A DNA stretch of 64,000 nucleotides from UBA1422 sp041859095 (GCA_041859095.1 JBHEKY010000016.1:1-64000); one strand, 5' to 3'; positions 1 to 8,940 are shown, counted from the first letter of the stretch. A program made the numbers and translations. The notes: a model not told the origin generated them from the letters alone.

Positions 1-829
1 ACTTAATGCTCACTCCGGGAAGGGCTTCATTCATTTCTGCAACAATCATCACCGTGTTGTCTGATACATCTTTGGCTACAACGGCTGGCAAATATTGACG
101 ATATCCCATTAGCTTCATTTCGTTCCGCACCACCATAATTCGGCGGGCTTGTGCATCGGTTAATGCGGCATTAATTTTCATATCGCTGCGAAGCGAAAGA
201 AACGCTTCTTGTGCAGTTGTCGTTTCTTTTAAATCATACAGCTCCAGGAACTTATCCCTGGCCAGCTGACTGTTATATTTCATTGCGGTAACCGAAATTG
301 GCGGATACTCATTGTAACTGTTTTGCATAATCAGCTGTGCTTCATATCGAGTCAGAGCCGGGTCAATGCCCAGCGTAAGACGTAACGCATTAAATGCTTC
401 TTCTGCAGTGTAGTATGTAGGCAAGTGCTTTTGAGAAAGCCATGTCTGAATTTCACTGTCATACGTGAAGGAATAGTTACCATTTTCGACGCTAATCGGG
501 AAGTTATCTTCAAGCTTGTCACCGGTTTGATCCAGAATACCGATCAATTGACCAACCGCATCGTTTAATTCTTCGTCTTCCATGGTACCGGCACTCATTT
601 TGACGGTAAATATTTGTTTATTCCCAGCTATCAGATTGCCATATCTATCATAGATTTCACCACGGGGTGCCATGATAGGAATATCTCTTGTGCTGATGCC
701 TTCGGAAGCTTCATCCCAGCTATTTCCCTGGATAACGGTAAGCATGAATAACCTGCCCCCCAGTAAGAGGGAAAGTATCGCTAACACCATCAGCGTCCGG
801 CTGTATCGAGTTGTAAAATCGAAGTTCAT
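1..829 (-). CDS. mrdA: Penicillin-binding protein 2, N-terminal part (runs off the left edge)
   Basis: The frame starts at the ATG at 829 and stays open to base 1 (276 codons), so only the N-terminal part is present. After a short cytoplasmic start there is one membrane segment (about residues 11-32). The class B PBP hallmark APRGEIYDRYGNLIA follows at about residue 54. The rest belongs to the non-catalytic pedestal region; the transpeptidase domain lies outside the window. By family, the product is the elongasome transpeptidase that crosslinks lateral-wall peptidoglycan. The ATG overlaps the mreD stop in an ATGA, so translation is probably coupled within the mreBCD-mrdA cluster. I am confident of the family; mrdA (rather than another class B PBP) is supported by position. 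Confidence 0.9.
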   Translation of the reverse strand, partial: MNFDFTTRYSRTLMVLAILSLLLGGRLFMLTVIQGNSWDEASEGISTRDIPIMAPRGEIYDRYGNLIAGNKQIFTVKMSAGTMEDEELNDAVGQLIGILDQTGDKLEDNFPISVENGNYSFTYDSEIQTWLSQKHLPTYYTAEEAFNALRLTLGIDPALTRYEAQLIMQNSYNEYPPISVTAMKYNSQLARDKFLELYDLKETTTAQEAFLSLRSDMKINAALTDAQARRIMVVRNEMKLMGYRQYLPAVVAKDVSDNTVMIVAEMNEALPGVSIK

Positions 830-1389
830 CGTGAATTCCTTAATTTCATTTTGTTATTACGTTTGTTGCCACTGCTGCGCATATTGACAATCGTATAATT
901 CGTAGGTCGTGCTCTTCTCTTGTTCATACGGGTATACACGAAAAAAACAATTAAAATAACAAGCAAGTTGGCAGGTAGTGCGAAGGCCAGAAATTGTAGC
1001 AGCCCTAGCATCGAACTGGAATTGCCAAGAGTTGTAATAATCAGCCAATAGAAAAAATAGTAAACCACTGTACCGCCGGCTGAGACTGTGAGCAATGTCC
1101 AAACACTATCCCGGTTCAATCCTCGCCCTAAGTAATTGACTGCGAGTGCCAGGATAAATAGTGACAACGCACCGACCCCGATGTATTGCCCCCCCATTAA
1201 ATCGCTAAGCAAAGCAAAGGGTATGGCCACCAGCGCAGGTCTAATGCCATCGTCATATTTGTATGTAATGAATAGCATCAAACAAAGAATCAGATTAGGG
1301 GTAACGCCTCTGATAGAAAAGATATTCAGCAGTGAAAACTGTATAACCAGCGCTATTCCGTACAACAAGACCGCTTTTTTATAACTCAT
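826..1389 (-). CDS. mreD: Rod shape-determining protein MreD
   Basis: A 187-residue, very hydrophobic protein with about five predicted membrane segments and a basic C-terminal tail rich in Arg, Lys and Asn. This is the usual size and shape of MreD, the membrane partner of MreC in the elongasome. Sequence motifs in MreD are weak, so the call rests on topology plus position between mreC and mrdA. It overlaps mreC upstream by four bases (ATGA) and mrdA downstream by four bases, which indicates coupled translation. The long basic tail is probably cytoplasmic. Confidence 0.85.
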   Translation of the reverse strand: MSYKKAVLLYGIALVIQFSLLNIFSIRGVTPNLILCLMLFITYKYDDGIRPALVAIPFALLSDLMGGQYIGVGALSLFILALAVNYLGRGLNRDSVWTLLTVSAGGTVVYYFFYWLIITTLGNSSSMLGLLQFLAFALPANLLVILIVFFVYTRMNKRRARPTNYTIVNMRSSGNKRNNKMKLRNSR

Positions 1390-2237
1390 AGAAACACCGC
1401 CACCTTTTGAAGGTTTGTGAACTTCACCGTTGGGGCAACGGTTATGACTTTTAATTGCAGGTCTTTATCAAAAGTTACAGATGATACTTTGCCAATTCGA
1501 ATGCCCTGAGGATATAATCCTATTCCTGATGTCACCAAAACATCCCCTGCAACAATTTTTGATTCGCTATTTAACAAGTACCCTTCCAGCTTTCCAGTAC
1601 CGTTTCCGTTCAGGACTCCCTGGATAGAACCATTTCTTAAGACTTGAAAACTAATATTATTATTTTCGTCAACGATGGAAACCACCTTCGACCAAGATTT
1701 TCCAACTTCCCGGATTCGCCCGACCAGTCCATTTCCATCAACAACAATATTATTCACTTTAATTCCTTTATCGGATCCGACATCAATTACAAATGTTTTG
1801 AATAGGTTGGAATTATCCAGTGAAATAATCTGCCCTGCAACCGCCTGTCCACTGCCGGCATAGGGTGTGAAGGAAAATGCGCCGGATAACGCCTCCAACT
1901 GAGTAAACTCTTCCCTCGTGAGGGCAAGCGTCAGATTTTGTTTCTTTAACTCTTCGTTCTCTTTTTGTAACGCTTCATTTTCTTTTAACACTTCTTTGTA
2001 TTGAAAAATGCCGGAAAAAGTGCTTTTTATACCTGCGGCTGCAGTGGCAAATGGCTTTTCCACTGCAGTAATCACTGTTTGAAGGCCTTTGCCCAAAAGC
2101 GTAGAACCGCCACCCAACAGAAAGGAACCTAAAACGAAAAGGCATAATATCAAAACGATGCCCGCTGTTGCCGTAAATATTTTGTGACGTCTAAACCAAT
2201 TCATATAGCTCTTTATCCTTTCGGATTTCCCAAACAA
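1386..2237 (-). CDS. mreC: Rod shape-determining protein MreC
   Basis: A short cytoplasmic start, one membrane helix (about residues 18-42), then a Glu/Lys/Leu-rich coiled coil (about 70-110) and the beta-rich extracellular MreC domain, which contains blocks such as GLVGRIREVG and VTSGIGLYPQGI. MreC is the extracytoplasmic scaffold that links MreB filaments to PBP2. The 283-residue form begins at a TTG (2237) without a good ribosome site. The ATG at 2204 (start MNWFRRHK) has AAAGGA upstream and is a likely alternative, giving 272 residues. It ends in an ATGA overlap with mreD and follows mreB by about 23 bases. Confidence 0.93.
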   Translation of the reverse strand: MFGKSERIKSYMNWFRRHKIFTATAGIVLILCLFVLGSFLLGGGSTLLGKGLQTVITAVEKPFATAAAGIKSTFSGIFQYKEVLKENEALQKENEELKKQNLTLALTREEFTQLEALSGAFSFTPYAGSGQAVAGQIISLDNSNLFKTFVIDVGSDKGIKVNNIVVDGNGLVGRIREVGKSWSKVVSIVDENNNISFQVLRNGSIQGVLNGNGTGKLEGYLLNSESKIVAGDVLVTSGIGLYPQGIRIGKVSSVTFDKDLQLKVITVAPTVKFTNLQKVAVFL

Positions 2238-2260
2238 GGCAGTTCTTATGTTTTGCCGAA

Positions 2261-3298
2261 TTATCTCTTTTTGCTAGACACATATCTGCGTAGTTTATCT
2301 ATGTTTTCTAGACTCTTCCCTGTCCCAAGCGCAACTGCTTCATAAGGATTCTCAGCCTTTGTTACTTTCATGCCTGTTCTTTGGGCAATCAGCACGTCCA
2401 GGTTTTCTATCATGCCACCGCCGCCGGTCAGCGTTAACCCCTTTTCTGCAATATCTGCAGCTATTTCTGGTGGTGCCTTTTCGACGGTAGTTTTGACCGC
2501 ATCGATAATCATTTCCATGGACTCGTGCAAGGCCGCTTCCATTTCCTTATTGTTAACCACAAATGTCTTGGGTAGTCCGGAAATCAAATCCCGGCCCCGT
2601 GCATCCATGTTTCGAATAATTTCTTTTTTGTTTTTATCTAGTTGGATCAAAGCGCTGCCAACATTGATTTTTAGCTGCTCTGCAGTTTTTTCGCCAATCA
2701 GCATGCCCTTCTTTTTGCGGATATAGGAGATTACTGCATCGTTAAACTTTTCGCCTGCATATCGGAGTGAAGTGCTGACGACGATGCCTCCCATGGCAAG
2801 AATTGCGATATCCGTTGTTCCTCCACCGATGTCTACTACCATACAAGCATCTGAGGTATCGATATCCAGTCCCGCCCCAATGGCCGCTGCTGTAGGTTCG
2901 TCAAGAATGTAGACCTCACGCGCGCCCATCTGTCGCACGACCTCTTCCACCGCACGTTTTTCAACTTCGGTAACGCCGCTGGGTACACCGACTACCACCC
3001 TAAGACCGGAAGGTTTTTTGTCTCCCAATGCTCTCCTGATGAATCGCTGAAGCATTTCTGCCGTCATATCAAAATCGGAAATGACACCGTCCTGCAATGG
3101 CTTGACAACCACAATGCTGGCCGGAGTTTTACCGAACATGTCCTTTGCGCTTTCGCCGACTGCAATGATTTCTCGTAAATTTTTGTCGTAGGCGATGCAA
3201 GAAGGTTGATTCAGGATGATTCCCTTATCCTTCATATAAATCAGGGTATTTGCTGTTCCTAAATCGATGCCCATATCTTTTGTTGAAAAACTAAACAC
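2261..3298 (-). CDS. mreB: Rod shape-determining protein MreB (actin homologue)
   Basis: A full-length 345-residue actin-fold ATPase. The phosphate-1 loop reads DLGTANTLIY (residues 12-21), the family block ILDEPTAAAIG lies at 131-141, phosphate-2 DIGGGTTD at 156-163, and the adenosine loop TGGGG at about 291. MreB polymerises under the membrane and positions the cell-wall elongation machinery. The start is a GTG at 3298 with a GGAGG nine bases upstream, which fits better than any ATG nearby. It is the first gene of the mreBCD-mrdA group. A paralogue such as Mbl cannot be excluded, but the operon position favours MreB. Confidence 0.95.
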   Translation of the reverse strand: MFSFSTKDMGIDLGTANTLIYMKDKGIILNQPSCIAYDKNLREIIAVGESAKDMFGKTPASIVVVKPLQDGVISDFDMTAEMLQRFIRRALGDKKPSGLRVVVGVPSGVTEVEKRAVEEVVRQMGAREVYILDEPTAAAIGAGLDIDTSDACMVVDIGGGTTDIAILAMGGIVVSTSLRYAGEKFNDAVISYIRKKKGMLIGEKTAEQLKINVGSALIQLDKNKKEIIRNMDARGRDLISGLPKTFVVNNKEMEAALHESMEMIIDAVKTTVEKAPPEIAADIAEKGLTLTGGGGMIENLDVLIAQRTGMKVTKAENPYEAVALGTGKSLENIDKLRRYVSSKKR

Positions 3299-3338
3299 TA
3301 CTATTATCCTCCATGTTCATTGAATGGTTAATTATTGT

Positions 3339-4016
3339 TCAAATTATCTTTTTTTCTTTCATACTGATATATATTCCGTCCCCGATGATAATGTGATCCA
3401 GGACATGTATGCCTAATATTTTGCCGGTTTCGCATAGCCTCTGTGTGACTTCAATGTCTTGAGGGCTTGGTTTTGGGTTGCCACTTGGGTGGTTATGCAG
3501 AAAAATAACGGCTGCGGCGCTTCTTCGCACGGCGGCAATGAAGGCTTCTCTCGGATGAACGATGCTGGAAGACAAATCACCAACTGCAACCGTTTCAACT
3601 GCCAGAATCCCGCCTTTTGCGTTAAGCAGCAAAACGTTGAAATACTCTTTTTTGTGATAACGCATCTTTTCCATGAAAATGTCTACCACATCGGAAGTTG
3701 ATTCAATCTTCGTTTTTTCGGGTCGTTGTGTGGTTGCCATCCGCGAACCCAACTCTATGGCAGCCAGAATTTTACTTGCCTTCGCCAACCCCATGCCTTT
3801 TATTTCCGACAGTTCCTCAACTGAGCAACTGGCAAGATGTAATAAACCATCTCCATCCATTGCCAGCACTTTTTCTGCAAGACCGATTGCCGACTCCCCC
3901 CTGGAACCTGTGCCTAGTAAAAGCGCAATCAGTTCAGCATTGTTTAATTGCTCCTGTCCAAAGCGCAATAGTTTTTCGCGGGGTCTTTCCGCTTTTGGCA
4001 GTTCTCTTAAATTCAT
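3339..4016 (-). CDS. radC: RadC family JAMM/MPN+ protein
   Basis: 225 residues, the usual length. The N-terminal half has a helix-hairpin-helix-like block IKGMGLAKA (72-80). The C-terminal MPN+ domain carries the zinc site HNHPSGNPKPSPQD (174-187), which has the H-x-H...D ligands of JAMM metalloproteins. Despite its name, the family has no proven DNA-repair role; a metal-dependent hydrolase activity is inferred. It sits directly upstream of mreB in the same orientation, the common Firmicute order, but the usual maf gene is missing before it. The start has a GGGAGA about eight bases upstream. Confidence 0.93.
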   Translation of the reverse strand: MNLRELPKAERPREKLLRFGQEQLNNAELIALLLGTGSRGESAIGLAEKVLAMDGDGLLHLASCSVEELSEIKGMGLAKASKILAAIELGSRMATTQRPEKTKIESTSDVVDIFMEKMRYHKKEYFNVLLLNAKGGILAVETVAVGDLSSSIVHPREAFIAAVRRSAAAVIFLHNHPSGNPKPSPQDIEVTQRLCETGKILGIHVLDHIIIGDGIYISMKEKKII

Positions 4017-4133
4017 GACAGGTCTCCCTTCACGCCCCCACGCGCTTCAGAAACCCTTTCTAACAGGGCTGTATGCCCTTCCAAAAAGACGTATTAAATT
4101 ATACCACTTCACCGACGTGTGTTCAATCCTGTA

Positions 4134-5375
4134 TTACAGTTGGTGAACAAACAAGCCGCTTCCCAATTTGGGTTCAAACCAAGTGGATTTCGGTGGCATG
4201 ACCATTCCATTATCTGATACATTCAGCAAATCCGAAATGGTAACCGGGAACATGGCAAAAGCCACTTTCATGTCAGTTTCGACTCTTCGTTCCAACTCTG
4301 AAAGACCACGAATGCCTCCCACAAAATCGATTCTTTTGTCTGTTCTGGGGTCTTCGATTCCAAGGATGGGTGCTAGGATATGCTTTTGAAGGATTGCCAC
4401 ATCCAGTCCGTCGATTGGATGGTCTGTGACGATTTCCGGCTTCGCGCTGAGCTTGTACCAATTACCATCCATAAACATCCCAAAAGTATGCTTTTGGGTT
4501 GGATGATAGATTGACGTGCCTTGGCATTCTACAGAAAACCCAGCAGCTTCAATCGCCTCGATAAATGTCTCAGGCATGAGTCCGTTCAAATCACGGACTA
4601 CCCTGTTATAGTCAAAAATATTCAAATCTTTGTCTGGAAAGATAACCGCCATGAAAAAGTTGAATTCTTCATCGCCGGTATAATGTGGATTGGCTTCCCG
4701 CCGTTTCAAACCGACTTTGCAGGCTGAAGCGCTGCGATGGTGTCCATCTGCGATATAGAGCGCCGGAATAGATTTGAAGGTCTCAACGATTTTGTCCCGG
4801 GCACGATCGTCACGGATTACCCAGAACACATGTCCCACGCCGTCATTGGTGGTGATCCGAAACTCAGCATCATGGTTGCTCGTATATTGATCCATTAATT
4901 GACCTAACTCTTCATTGGCACGATGAGTCAGGAATACAGGCTCGGTGTTGGCGTTGCATATGTCAAAATGTCTGATTCGATCCTGTTCCTTTTCTTCACG
5001 GGTGTACTCATGTTTTTTGATGATATCATTCATATAATCATCAATGGAAACACAACCGACAATGCCGGTCTGTGTATTTTGCCCCATCGTTTGTCGATAA
5101 ATATAGAAGGTAGGCTCTTGATCCTGCAGAAAAACACTCTCCGCTAAAAATCGCTTGATGTTATCCCGGGCCATAAGATATACCGAATCATCATAAGGAT
5201 TTTTCTGATCCGGCAAATCAATTTCTGAACGGCAGATGTGAAGAAAACTCATGGGATTGTTTTGCGCCATTTGAGTTGCTTCTTGTCGGTTCATCACGTC
5301 ATAGGGCAATGAAATCACCTTGTCAGCCAAGGCAGGCGTTGGTCTGATTGCTTTGAATGGTCTTACAATGGTCAT
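4134..5375 (-). CDS. DUF1015 family protein
   Basis: A 413-residue soluble protein matching the DUF1015 family. The N-terminal block reads VRPFKAIRPTPALADKVISL, followed by PYDVMNRQEA. The centre has ALYIADGHHRSASA (about residue 207), the family's most conserved stretch, with a possible metal or nucleotide pocket formed by D-G-H-H-R. The biochemical function is not known to me. In other clostridia the family is often near serine biosynthesis genes, but no such genes are present here. It lies 13 bases upstream of the cmk stop in the same direction and may share that transcript. The ATG has AGGAG about seven bases upstream. Confidence 0.8.
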   Translation of the reverse strand: MTIVRPFKAIRPTPALADKVISLPYDVMNRQEATQMAQNNPMSFLHICRSEIDLPDQKNPYDDSVYLMARDNIKRFLAESVFLQDQEPTFYIYRQTMGQNTQTGIVGCVSIDDYMNDIIKKHEYTREEKEQDRIRHFDICNANTEPVFLTHRANEELGQLMDQYTSNHDAEFRITTNDGVGHVFWVIRDDRARDKIVETFKSIPALYIADGHHRSASACKVGLKRREANPHYTGDEEFNFFMAVIFPDKDLNIFDYNRVVRDLNGLMPETFIEAIEAAGFSVECQGTSIYHPTQKHTFGMFMDGNWYKLSAKPEIVTDHPIDGLDVAILQKHILAPILGIEDPRTDKRIDFVGGIRGLSELERRVETDMKVAFAMFPVTISDLLNVSDNGMVMPPKSTWFEPKLGSGLFVHQL

Positions 5376-5388
5376 AATCTACTCCTGT

Positions 5389-6039
5389 TTATTTGATGCG
5401 AGATAAAATGAATTGGATGCATTCCTCCAGTGGTATGCCCGTGGTGTTGACCAGTAGCGCATCTTCCGCTTGCATAAGAGGATTCAGCGAACGGTTACTG
5501 TCCTGGTAATCCCGCTTTTCAATCTCTTCTAAGATGTTTTGATAAACCACATCCTGACCTTTTTGCTGTAATTCCAATGTCCTTCGTCGTGCCCGTTCTT
5601 CCGGGGATGCGGTTAAAAAGAATTTGTATTCAGCATGTGGCAATACGTTCGTGCCAATATCGCGCCCATCCATGATGATGCTCTTTGATTCTCCCATCTG
5701 ACGTTGCAGCAATACCAATTTTTTGCGTACCATTGGTAATGCCGAACAGGCAGAAGCCATAGCGGATATTTCGGGAGTACGAATCTTATCGTTGATGATT
5801 TCCCCGTCCAGAATAATATTTCCGTTGGAAAAATCAATGCTGGTATAATCCAGCATCTGTTGCAGTGCATTTTCGTCTTTCAGGTTAATTCCTTCTTTGA
5901 TAATCTTTAGTGCAACTGCTCTATACATCGCTCCTGTGTCGATGTAGTCAATCTGAAGGGCTTTGGCAACAGCCATTGCAATGGTGCTTTTTCCTGCACC
6001 TCCCGGTCCGTCAATGGCAATACGAATGGTTTTGTTCAT
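5389..6039 (-). CDS. cmk: Cytidylate kinase
   Basis: 216 residues. The P-loop GPGGAGKSTIA (11-21) is followed by DYIDTGAMYRAVAL, the CMP-binding block, then GRDIGTNVLPHAEYKFFLTA and a lid with EERARRR. The enzyme phosphorylates CMP and dCMP with ATP. All expected motifs are intact, so it should be active. It follows nrdR by two bases, and the ribosome site AGGGCAG overlaps the nrdR 3' end, which suggests a shared mRNA. Pairing of nucleotide supply (cmk) with ribonucleotide reductase control (nrdR) makes biological sense. Confidence 0.96.
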   Translation of the reverse strand: MNKTIRIAIDGPGGAGKSTIAMAVAKALQIDYIDTGAMYRAVALKIIKEGINLKDENALQQMLDYTSIDFSNGNIILDGEIINDKIRTPEISAMASACSALPMVRKKLVLLQRQMGESKSIIMDGRDIGTNVLPHAEYKFFLTASPEERARRRTLELQQKGQDVVYQNILEEIEKRDYQDSNRSLNPLMQAEDALLVNTTGIPLEECIQFILSRIK

Positions 6040-6041
6040 GT

Positions 6042-6512
6042 CTATCTGCCCTCTTTTCTCTTTCTGCCTAATAGACCTTCTATTTCTTTTACAAAAGTAT
6101 TGATATCTGTAAACTGTCTATACACCGATGCAAATCGAACATAAGCCACTTCATCTAAATCCTTCAAGCGATCCATAATCAGCTCGCCGATAAACGTGCT
6201 TTTTACTTCTTTTTCCATAAGGTTATTGAGGCCTCGTTCAATGTCTTCCACAATTTTTTCGATTTCTGCAATGGGCACCGGACGCTTTTCGCACGCCTTG
6301 ATAATTCCATTCATGACCTTGTTTCGGTCAAAGGTCTCTCGGCTGCCATCTTTCTTGATGACCATTAAGATAACCTCTTCCACTTTTTCGTAGGTGGTAA
6401 AGCGCTTGTTGCATTTCTCGCATTCACGGCGCCGCCGGATGGCGTGACCCTCATCGGTGTGTCTTGAATCAATCACCTTGGTGTCGTCATTTTCACAAAA
6501 TGGGCATCTCAT
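6042..6512 (-). CDS. nrdR: Transcriptional repressor NrdR
   Basis: 156 residues, the normal size. The zinc ribbon has CPFC near the N-terminus (C3, C6) and a second pair CEKC (about 31-34), followed by RFTTYE and an ATP-cone domain (about residues 49-139). NrdR senses ATP/dATP and represses ribonucleotide reductase genes by binding paired NrdR boxes. Its targets are not in this window. The start has an AGGGAGGGA ribosome site. An AT-rich region of about 100 bases upstream probably holds its promoter, but I could not assign boxes with confidence. Confidence 0.96.
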   Translation of the reverse strand: MRCPFCENDDTKVIDSRHTDEGHAIRRRRECEKCNKRFTTYEKVEEVILMVIKKDGSRETFDRNKVMNGIIKACEKRPVPIAEIEKIVEDIERGLNNLMEKEVKSTFIGELIMDRLKDLDEVAYVRFASVYRQFTDINTFVKEIEGLLGRKRKEGR

Positions 6513-6610
6513 TGTGTTTCGTCCCTCCCTACTATACTATAGAATTTATCTATGGCTCATATTTTACTATATATTGTGGTTAGTAACAAGGAGAACTTGG
6601 CTTAAGTGGC

Positions 6611-6650
6611 ACAAAAACAAATAAATACAGCGGGGGCATAATGTCCCCGC
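6611..6650 (-). terminator. Rho-independent terminator of the prolyl isomerase gene
   Basis: Stem GCGGGG (6630-6635) pairs with CCCCGC (6645-6650) around a nine-base loop. On the minus strand it is followed by a T-rich tract (6611-6629). It ends the infC-rpmI-rplT-isomerase transcript before nrdR. Confidence 0.75.
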
Positions 6651-6692
6651 CGTACAGATTCATAGTGTTCATTTGAGATCTTTGGGACCTCG

Positions 6693-7790
6693 TTATACGA
6701 CCGGTTTTACTACTGCTTTGTTCAGGATGAAATCTTGAACTTTATTCAAGTAAAGCTGTCGCTTGATGGTCTCTTTGCCAACCGCATCTTCGTAGGTTTT
6801 CCCTTGTGTTTCCTTGAAGGAATCCTCGGTATATCCATAGTCGTTGAGGGTATCTTTGATAAACTGCTTGTATTCGTCATTTGTGGTGCTAAGTTCTTCT
6901 TTGCCAGCGATATAGAAGAGAATCATCTCTTCCTTTACCAATACTTTTGCGTACTCGGCAACCTGTGTATTGAAATCAGCTTCATCTTCAACACCAACAT
7001 ACTGTTGTAAGAAATCAACATATTCCATTTCATACTGTTCAGCATATCCTTTGTATTCTTCAATCGTGCTATCAATTACATCCTGAACTTCTTTGTCTGG
7101 ATATTTGATGACCTCTGAATTGCTGACGATGGTGCCCCAAAGCTTTTGCTTTTGGGCCAAAATAGCAGCGTCGGTCTTTTCCGTGGTAATCTGTTCTTTG
7201 ATAAATGCCGTATACTCCGCTACGGTATTCACATCGCTGGTATCTTTGACAAACGCGTCATCCAAAGTGGGAACCACCAGGATTTGCCTGGACTTGACGG
7301 TTACAGTAAAGACAACGGCTTTTCCTGCCAATGTTGTGGAACTGTAGTCCGTAGGGAACGTCAAGTTCAAATCAACCGTTTTGCCAACTTCAACGCCAAT
7401 CAAACCAGCTTCAAACCCATCAATGAAGGATCCTGAACCGATGGTCAGACTTTGGTCCTGTGCAGAACCGCCATCGAAGACTTTTCCGTCAACTTTGCCG
7501 GCAAAATCGATAATAATGGTTTCCCCATCAGCAACAACTCCCTCTTCCACGGTCTTGGTAGTGCCGGCATCTGTTAGGTTTTCTTGTATTCTGGTATTAA
7601 TTTCTTCATCGGTAACTGCAATGGTAAATCCATCAACTTCTAAGCCGGTGTATTCGCCTACTGTAATGTATTCGGTTAAGTCATATTTCGCATATGGCTT
7701 CCCTCCACCCATCAGCAACAATGTTGCTGTAACAGCGGCGGCGACAGTTATTACAACTGCGCCGATAATGATCCATTTTTTCTTTCCCAT
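6693..7790 (-). CDS. Membrane-anchored trigger-factor-like peptidyl-prolyl isomerase
   Basis: 365 residues. An N-terminal signal-anchor helix (about 5-28, no lipobox Cys) is followed by an FKBP-type domain (about 85-175) with the block SLTIGSGSFIDGFEAGLIG. An alpha-helical region (about 185-350) resembles the trigger factor C-terminal chaperone domain. The ribosome-binding domain of true trigger factor is absent, so this is an extracytoplasmic folding factor rather than Tig. The ATG overlaps the rplT stop (TAATG), so translation is coupled to ribosomal protein L20. That is an unusual place for a secreted foldase and may tie its level to ribosome synthesis. A terminator follows. Confidence 0.85.
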   Translation of the reverse strand: MGKKKWIIIGAVVITVAAAVTATLLLMGGGKPYAKYDLTEYITVGEYTGLEVDGFTIAVTDEEINTRIQENLTDAGTTKTVEEGVVADGETIIIDFAGKVDGKVFDGGSAQDQSLTIGSGSFIDGFEAGLIGVEVGKTVDLNLTFPTDYSSTTLAGKAVVFTVTVKSRQILVVPTLDDAFVKDTSDVNTVAEYTAFIKEQITTEKTDAAILAQKQKLWGTIVSNSEVIKYPDKEVQDVIDSTIEEYKGYAEQYEMEYVDFLQQYVGVEDEADFNTQVAEYAKVLVKEEMILFYIAGKEELSTTNDEYKQFIKDTLNDYGYTEDSFKETQGKTYEDAVGKETIKRQLYLNKVQDFILNKAVVKPVV

Positions 7791-8146
7791 TATTTCACAG
7801 CTTTCTTTGCCGTTTCACAAAGTTTTGTAAACGCAACGGCATCATAGATGGCCATTTCGGACAGCATCTTACGGTTGATTTCGATTCCTGAAACCTTAAG
7901 ACCGTGCATCAGTTTGCTATAAGAAAGTTCGTTCATTCTTGCACCGGCATTGATTCTTGCAATCCAAAGTTTTCTGAAATCCCGTTTTTTGTTTTTTCTG
8001 CCTACAAATGCAGAGCGCAGTGCTCTCATGACTGCAGGGTTGGCTGCTTTAAAGTTCCTACTTTTGTTACCGTAGAAACCCTTCGCTAATTTTAATATCT
8101 TCTTATGTCTTTTGTGGGCATTCAGGCCCTTTTTTACTCTTGCCAT
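7790..8146 (-). CDS. rplT: 50S ribosomal protein L20
   Basis: 118 residues, intact. It has the L20 signature blocks MARVKKGLNAHKRHKKILKL and LWIARINAGAR. L20 binds 23S rRNA early in 50S assembly and, in Bacillus and E. coli, also represses its own operon by binding the mRNA leader. The gene follows rpmI by 19 bases with a good ribosome site, and its stop overlaps the start of a prolyl isomerase gene. An infC-leader attenuator that could respond to L20 is present at 8941-9038. Confidence 0.98.
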   Translation of the reverse strand: MARVKKGLNAHKRHKKILKLAKGFYGNKSRNFKAANPAVMRALRSAFVGRKNKKRDFRKLWIARINAGARMNELSYSKLMHGLKVSGIEINRKMLSEMAIYDAVAFTKLCETAKKAVK

Positions 8147-8165
8147 GTTTCTTACCTCCTACTCT

Positions 8166-8366
8166 CTATTTGCAAATTGCAGCTTTAATTCTTCTCAGGT
8201 CAGCACTGCTCAACAGGGTTGCCTTACGCAGTCCTCGTTTTCTCTTTGCAGACTTCTTGGTAAGAATGTGGCTTTTGTACGCCTTGTTTCTTTTGACTTT
8301 CCCGGTGCCAGTCAGTTTGAATCTTTTCATTGCACCTCTGTGAGACTTCATCTTGTTTTTCGCCAT
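8166..8366 (-). CDS. rpmI: 50S ribosomal protein L35
   Basis: 66 residues, intact, highly basic, with the L35 signature MKSHRGAMKRFKLTGTGKVK. It is a small 50S subunit protein. It lies between infC and rplT in the usual order, with an AGGAGGAATTTTC ribosome site before the ATG. Confidence 0.98.
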   Translation of the reverse strand: MAKNKMKSHRGAMKRFKLTGTGKVKRNKAYKSHILTKKSAKRKRGLRKATLLSSADLRRIKAAICK

Positions 8367-8400
8367 GGTGAAAATTCCTCCTGTATATTAATTGTTTCAG

Positions 8401-8916
8401 TTACTTTTCCGCTTTTGGAGTCAAATACATAATCAGGCTTCTGCCTTCGAATTTGGCAGCCTTCTCAATGTCGGCCACCTCCGCGACAGCTTCGACAAAC
8501 TTGTTCATGACCTCCATCCCCCGGGCAGCATAGGTTGCTTCTCTGCCACGGAATCTAAGGTTGACCTTGACTTTGTCGCCGGCTTTCAGGAACTTGTGAG
8601 CCGTATTGGCTTTTACCTGAATATCGTGATCTTCAATATAAGTGCTCAGACGAATTTCTTTCATCTGGGTCGTTGTCTGTTTCTTCTTGGCTTCCTTTTC
8701 CTTTTTTTGAAGTTCGTAACGATATTTGCCGTAGTCCAGAATTTTGCACACCGGTGGATTGGCAGTTGGAGAAATATTCACCAAGTCCATACCTTTGGCC
8801 TCTGCAAGGCTCATGGCCTCTTCGCGGCTCATGACACCTAGTTGCTCGCCATCATTGCTGATGACTCTCAATTCCTTATCACGAATTTCTTCGTTGATCA
8901 AGTTTTCCTTACTAAT
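8401..8916 (-). CDS. infC: Translation initiation factor IF-3 (AUU start)
   Basis: 171 residues when started at the ATT codon at 8916 (first residues SKENLINEEIRDKE). The longer frame from 8985 or 8940 would place the ribosome site GGAGGT inside the coding sequence. That site sits eight bases before ATT, which fixes the start. An AUU start is the classic autoregulatory device of infC: IF-3 discriminates against its own non-standard start codon. The N- and C-terminal IF3 domains are both complete (for example ANPPVCKILDYGKYRYE and VNLRFRGREATYAARGME). It is the first gene of infC-rpmI-rplT. Confidence 0.95.
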   Translation of the reverse strand: MSKENLINEEIRDKELRVISNDGEQLGVMSREEAMSLAEAKGMDLVNISPTANPPVCKILDYGKYRYELQKKEKEAKKKQTTTQMKEIRLSTYIEDHDIQVKANTAHKFLKAGDKVKVNLRFRGREATYAARGMEVMNKFVEAVAEVADIEKAAKFEGRSLIMYLTPKAEK

Positions 8917-8940
8917 AGTCTTATACCTCCATATAAACAT

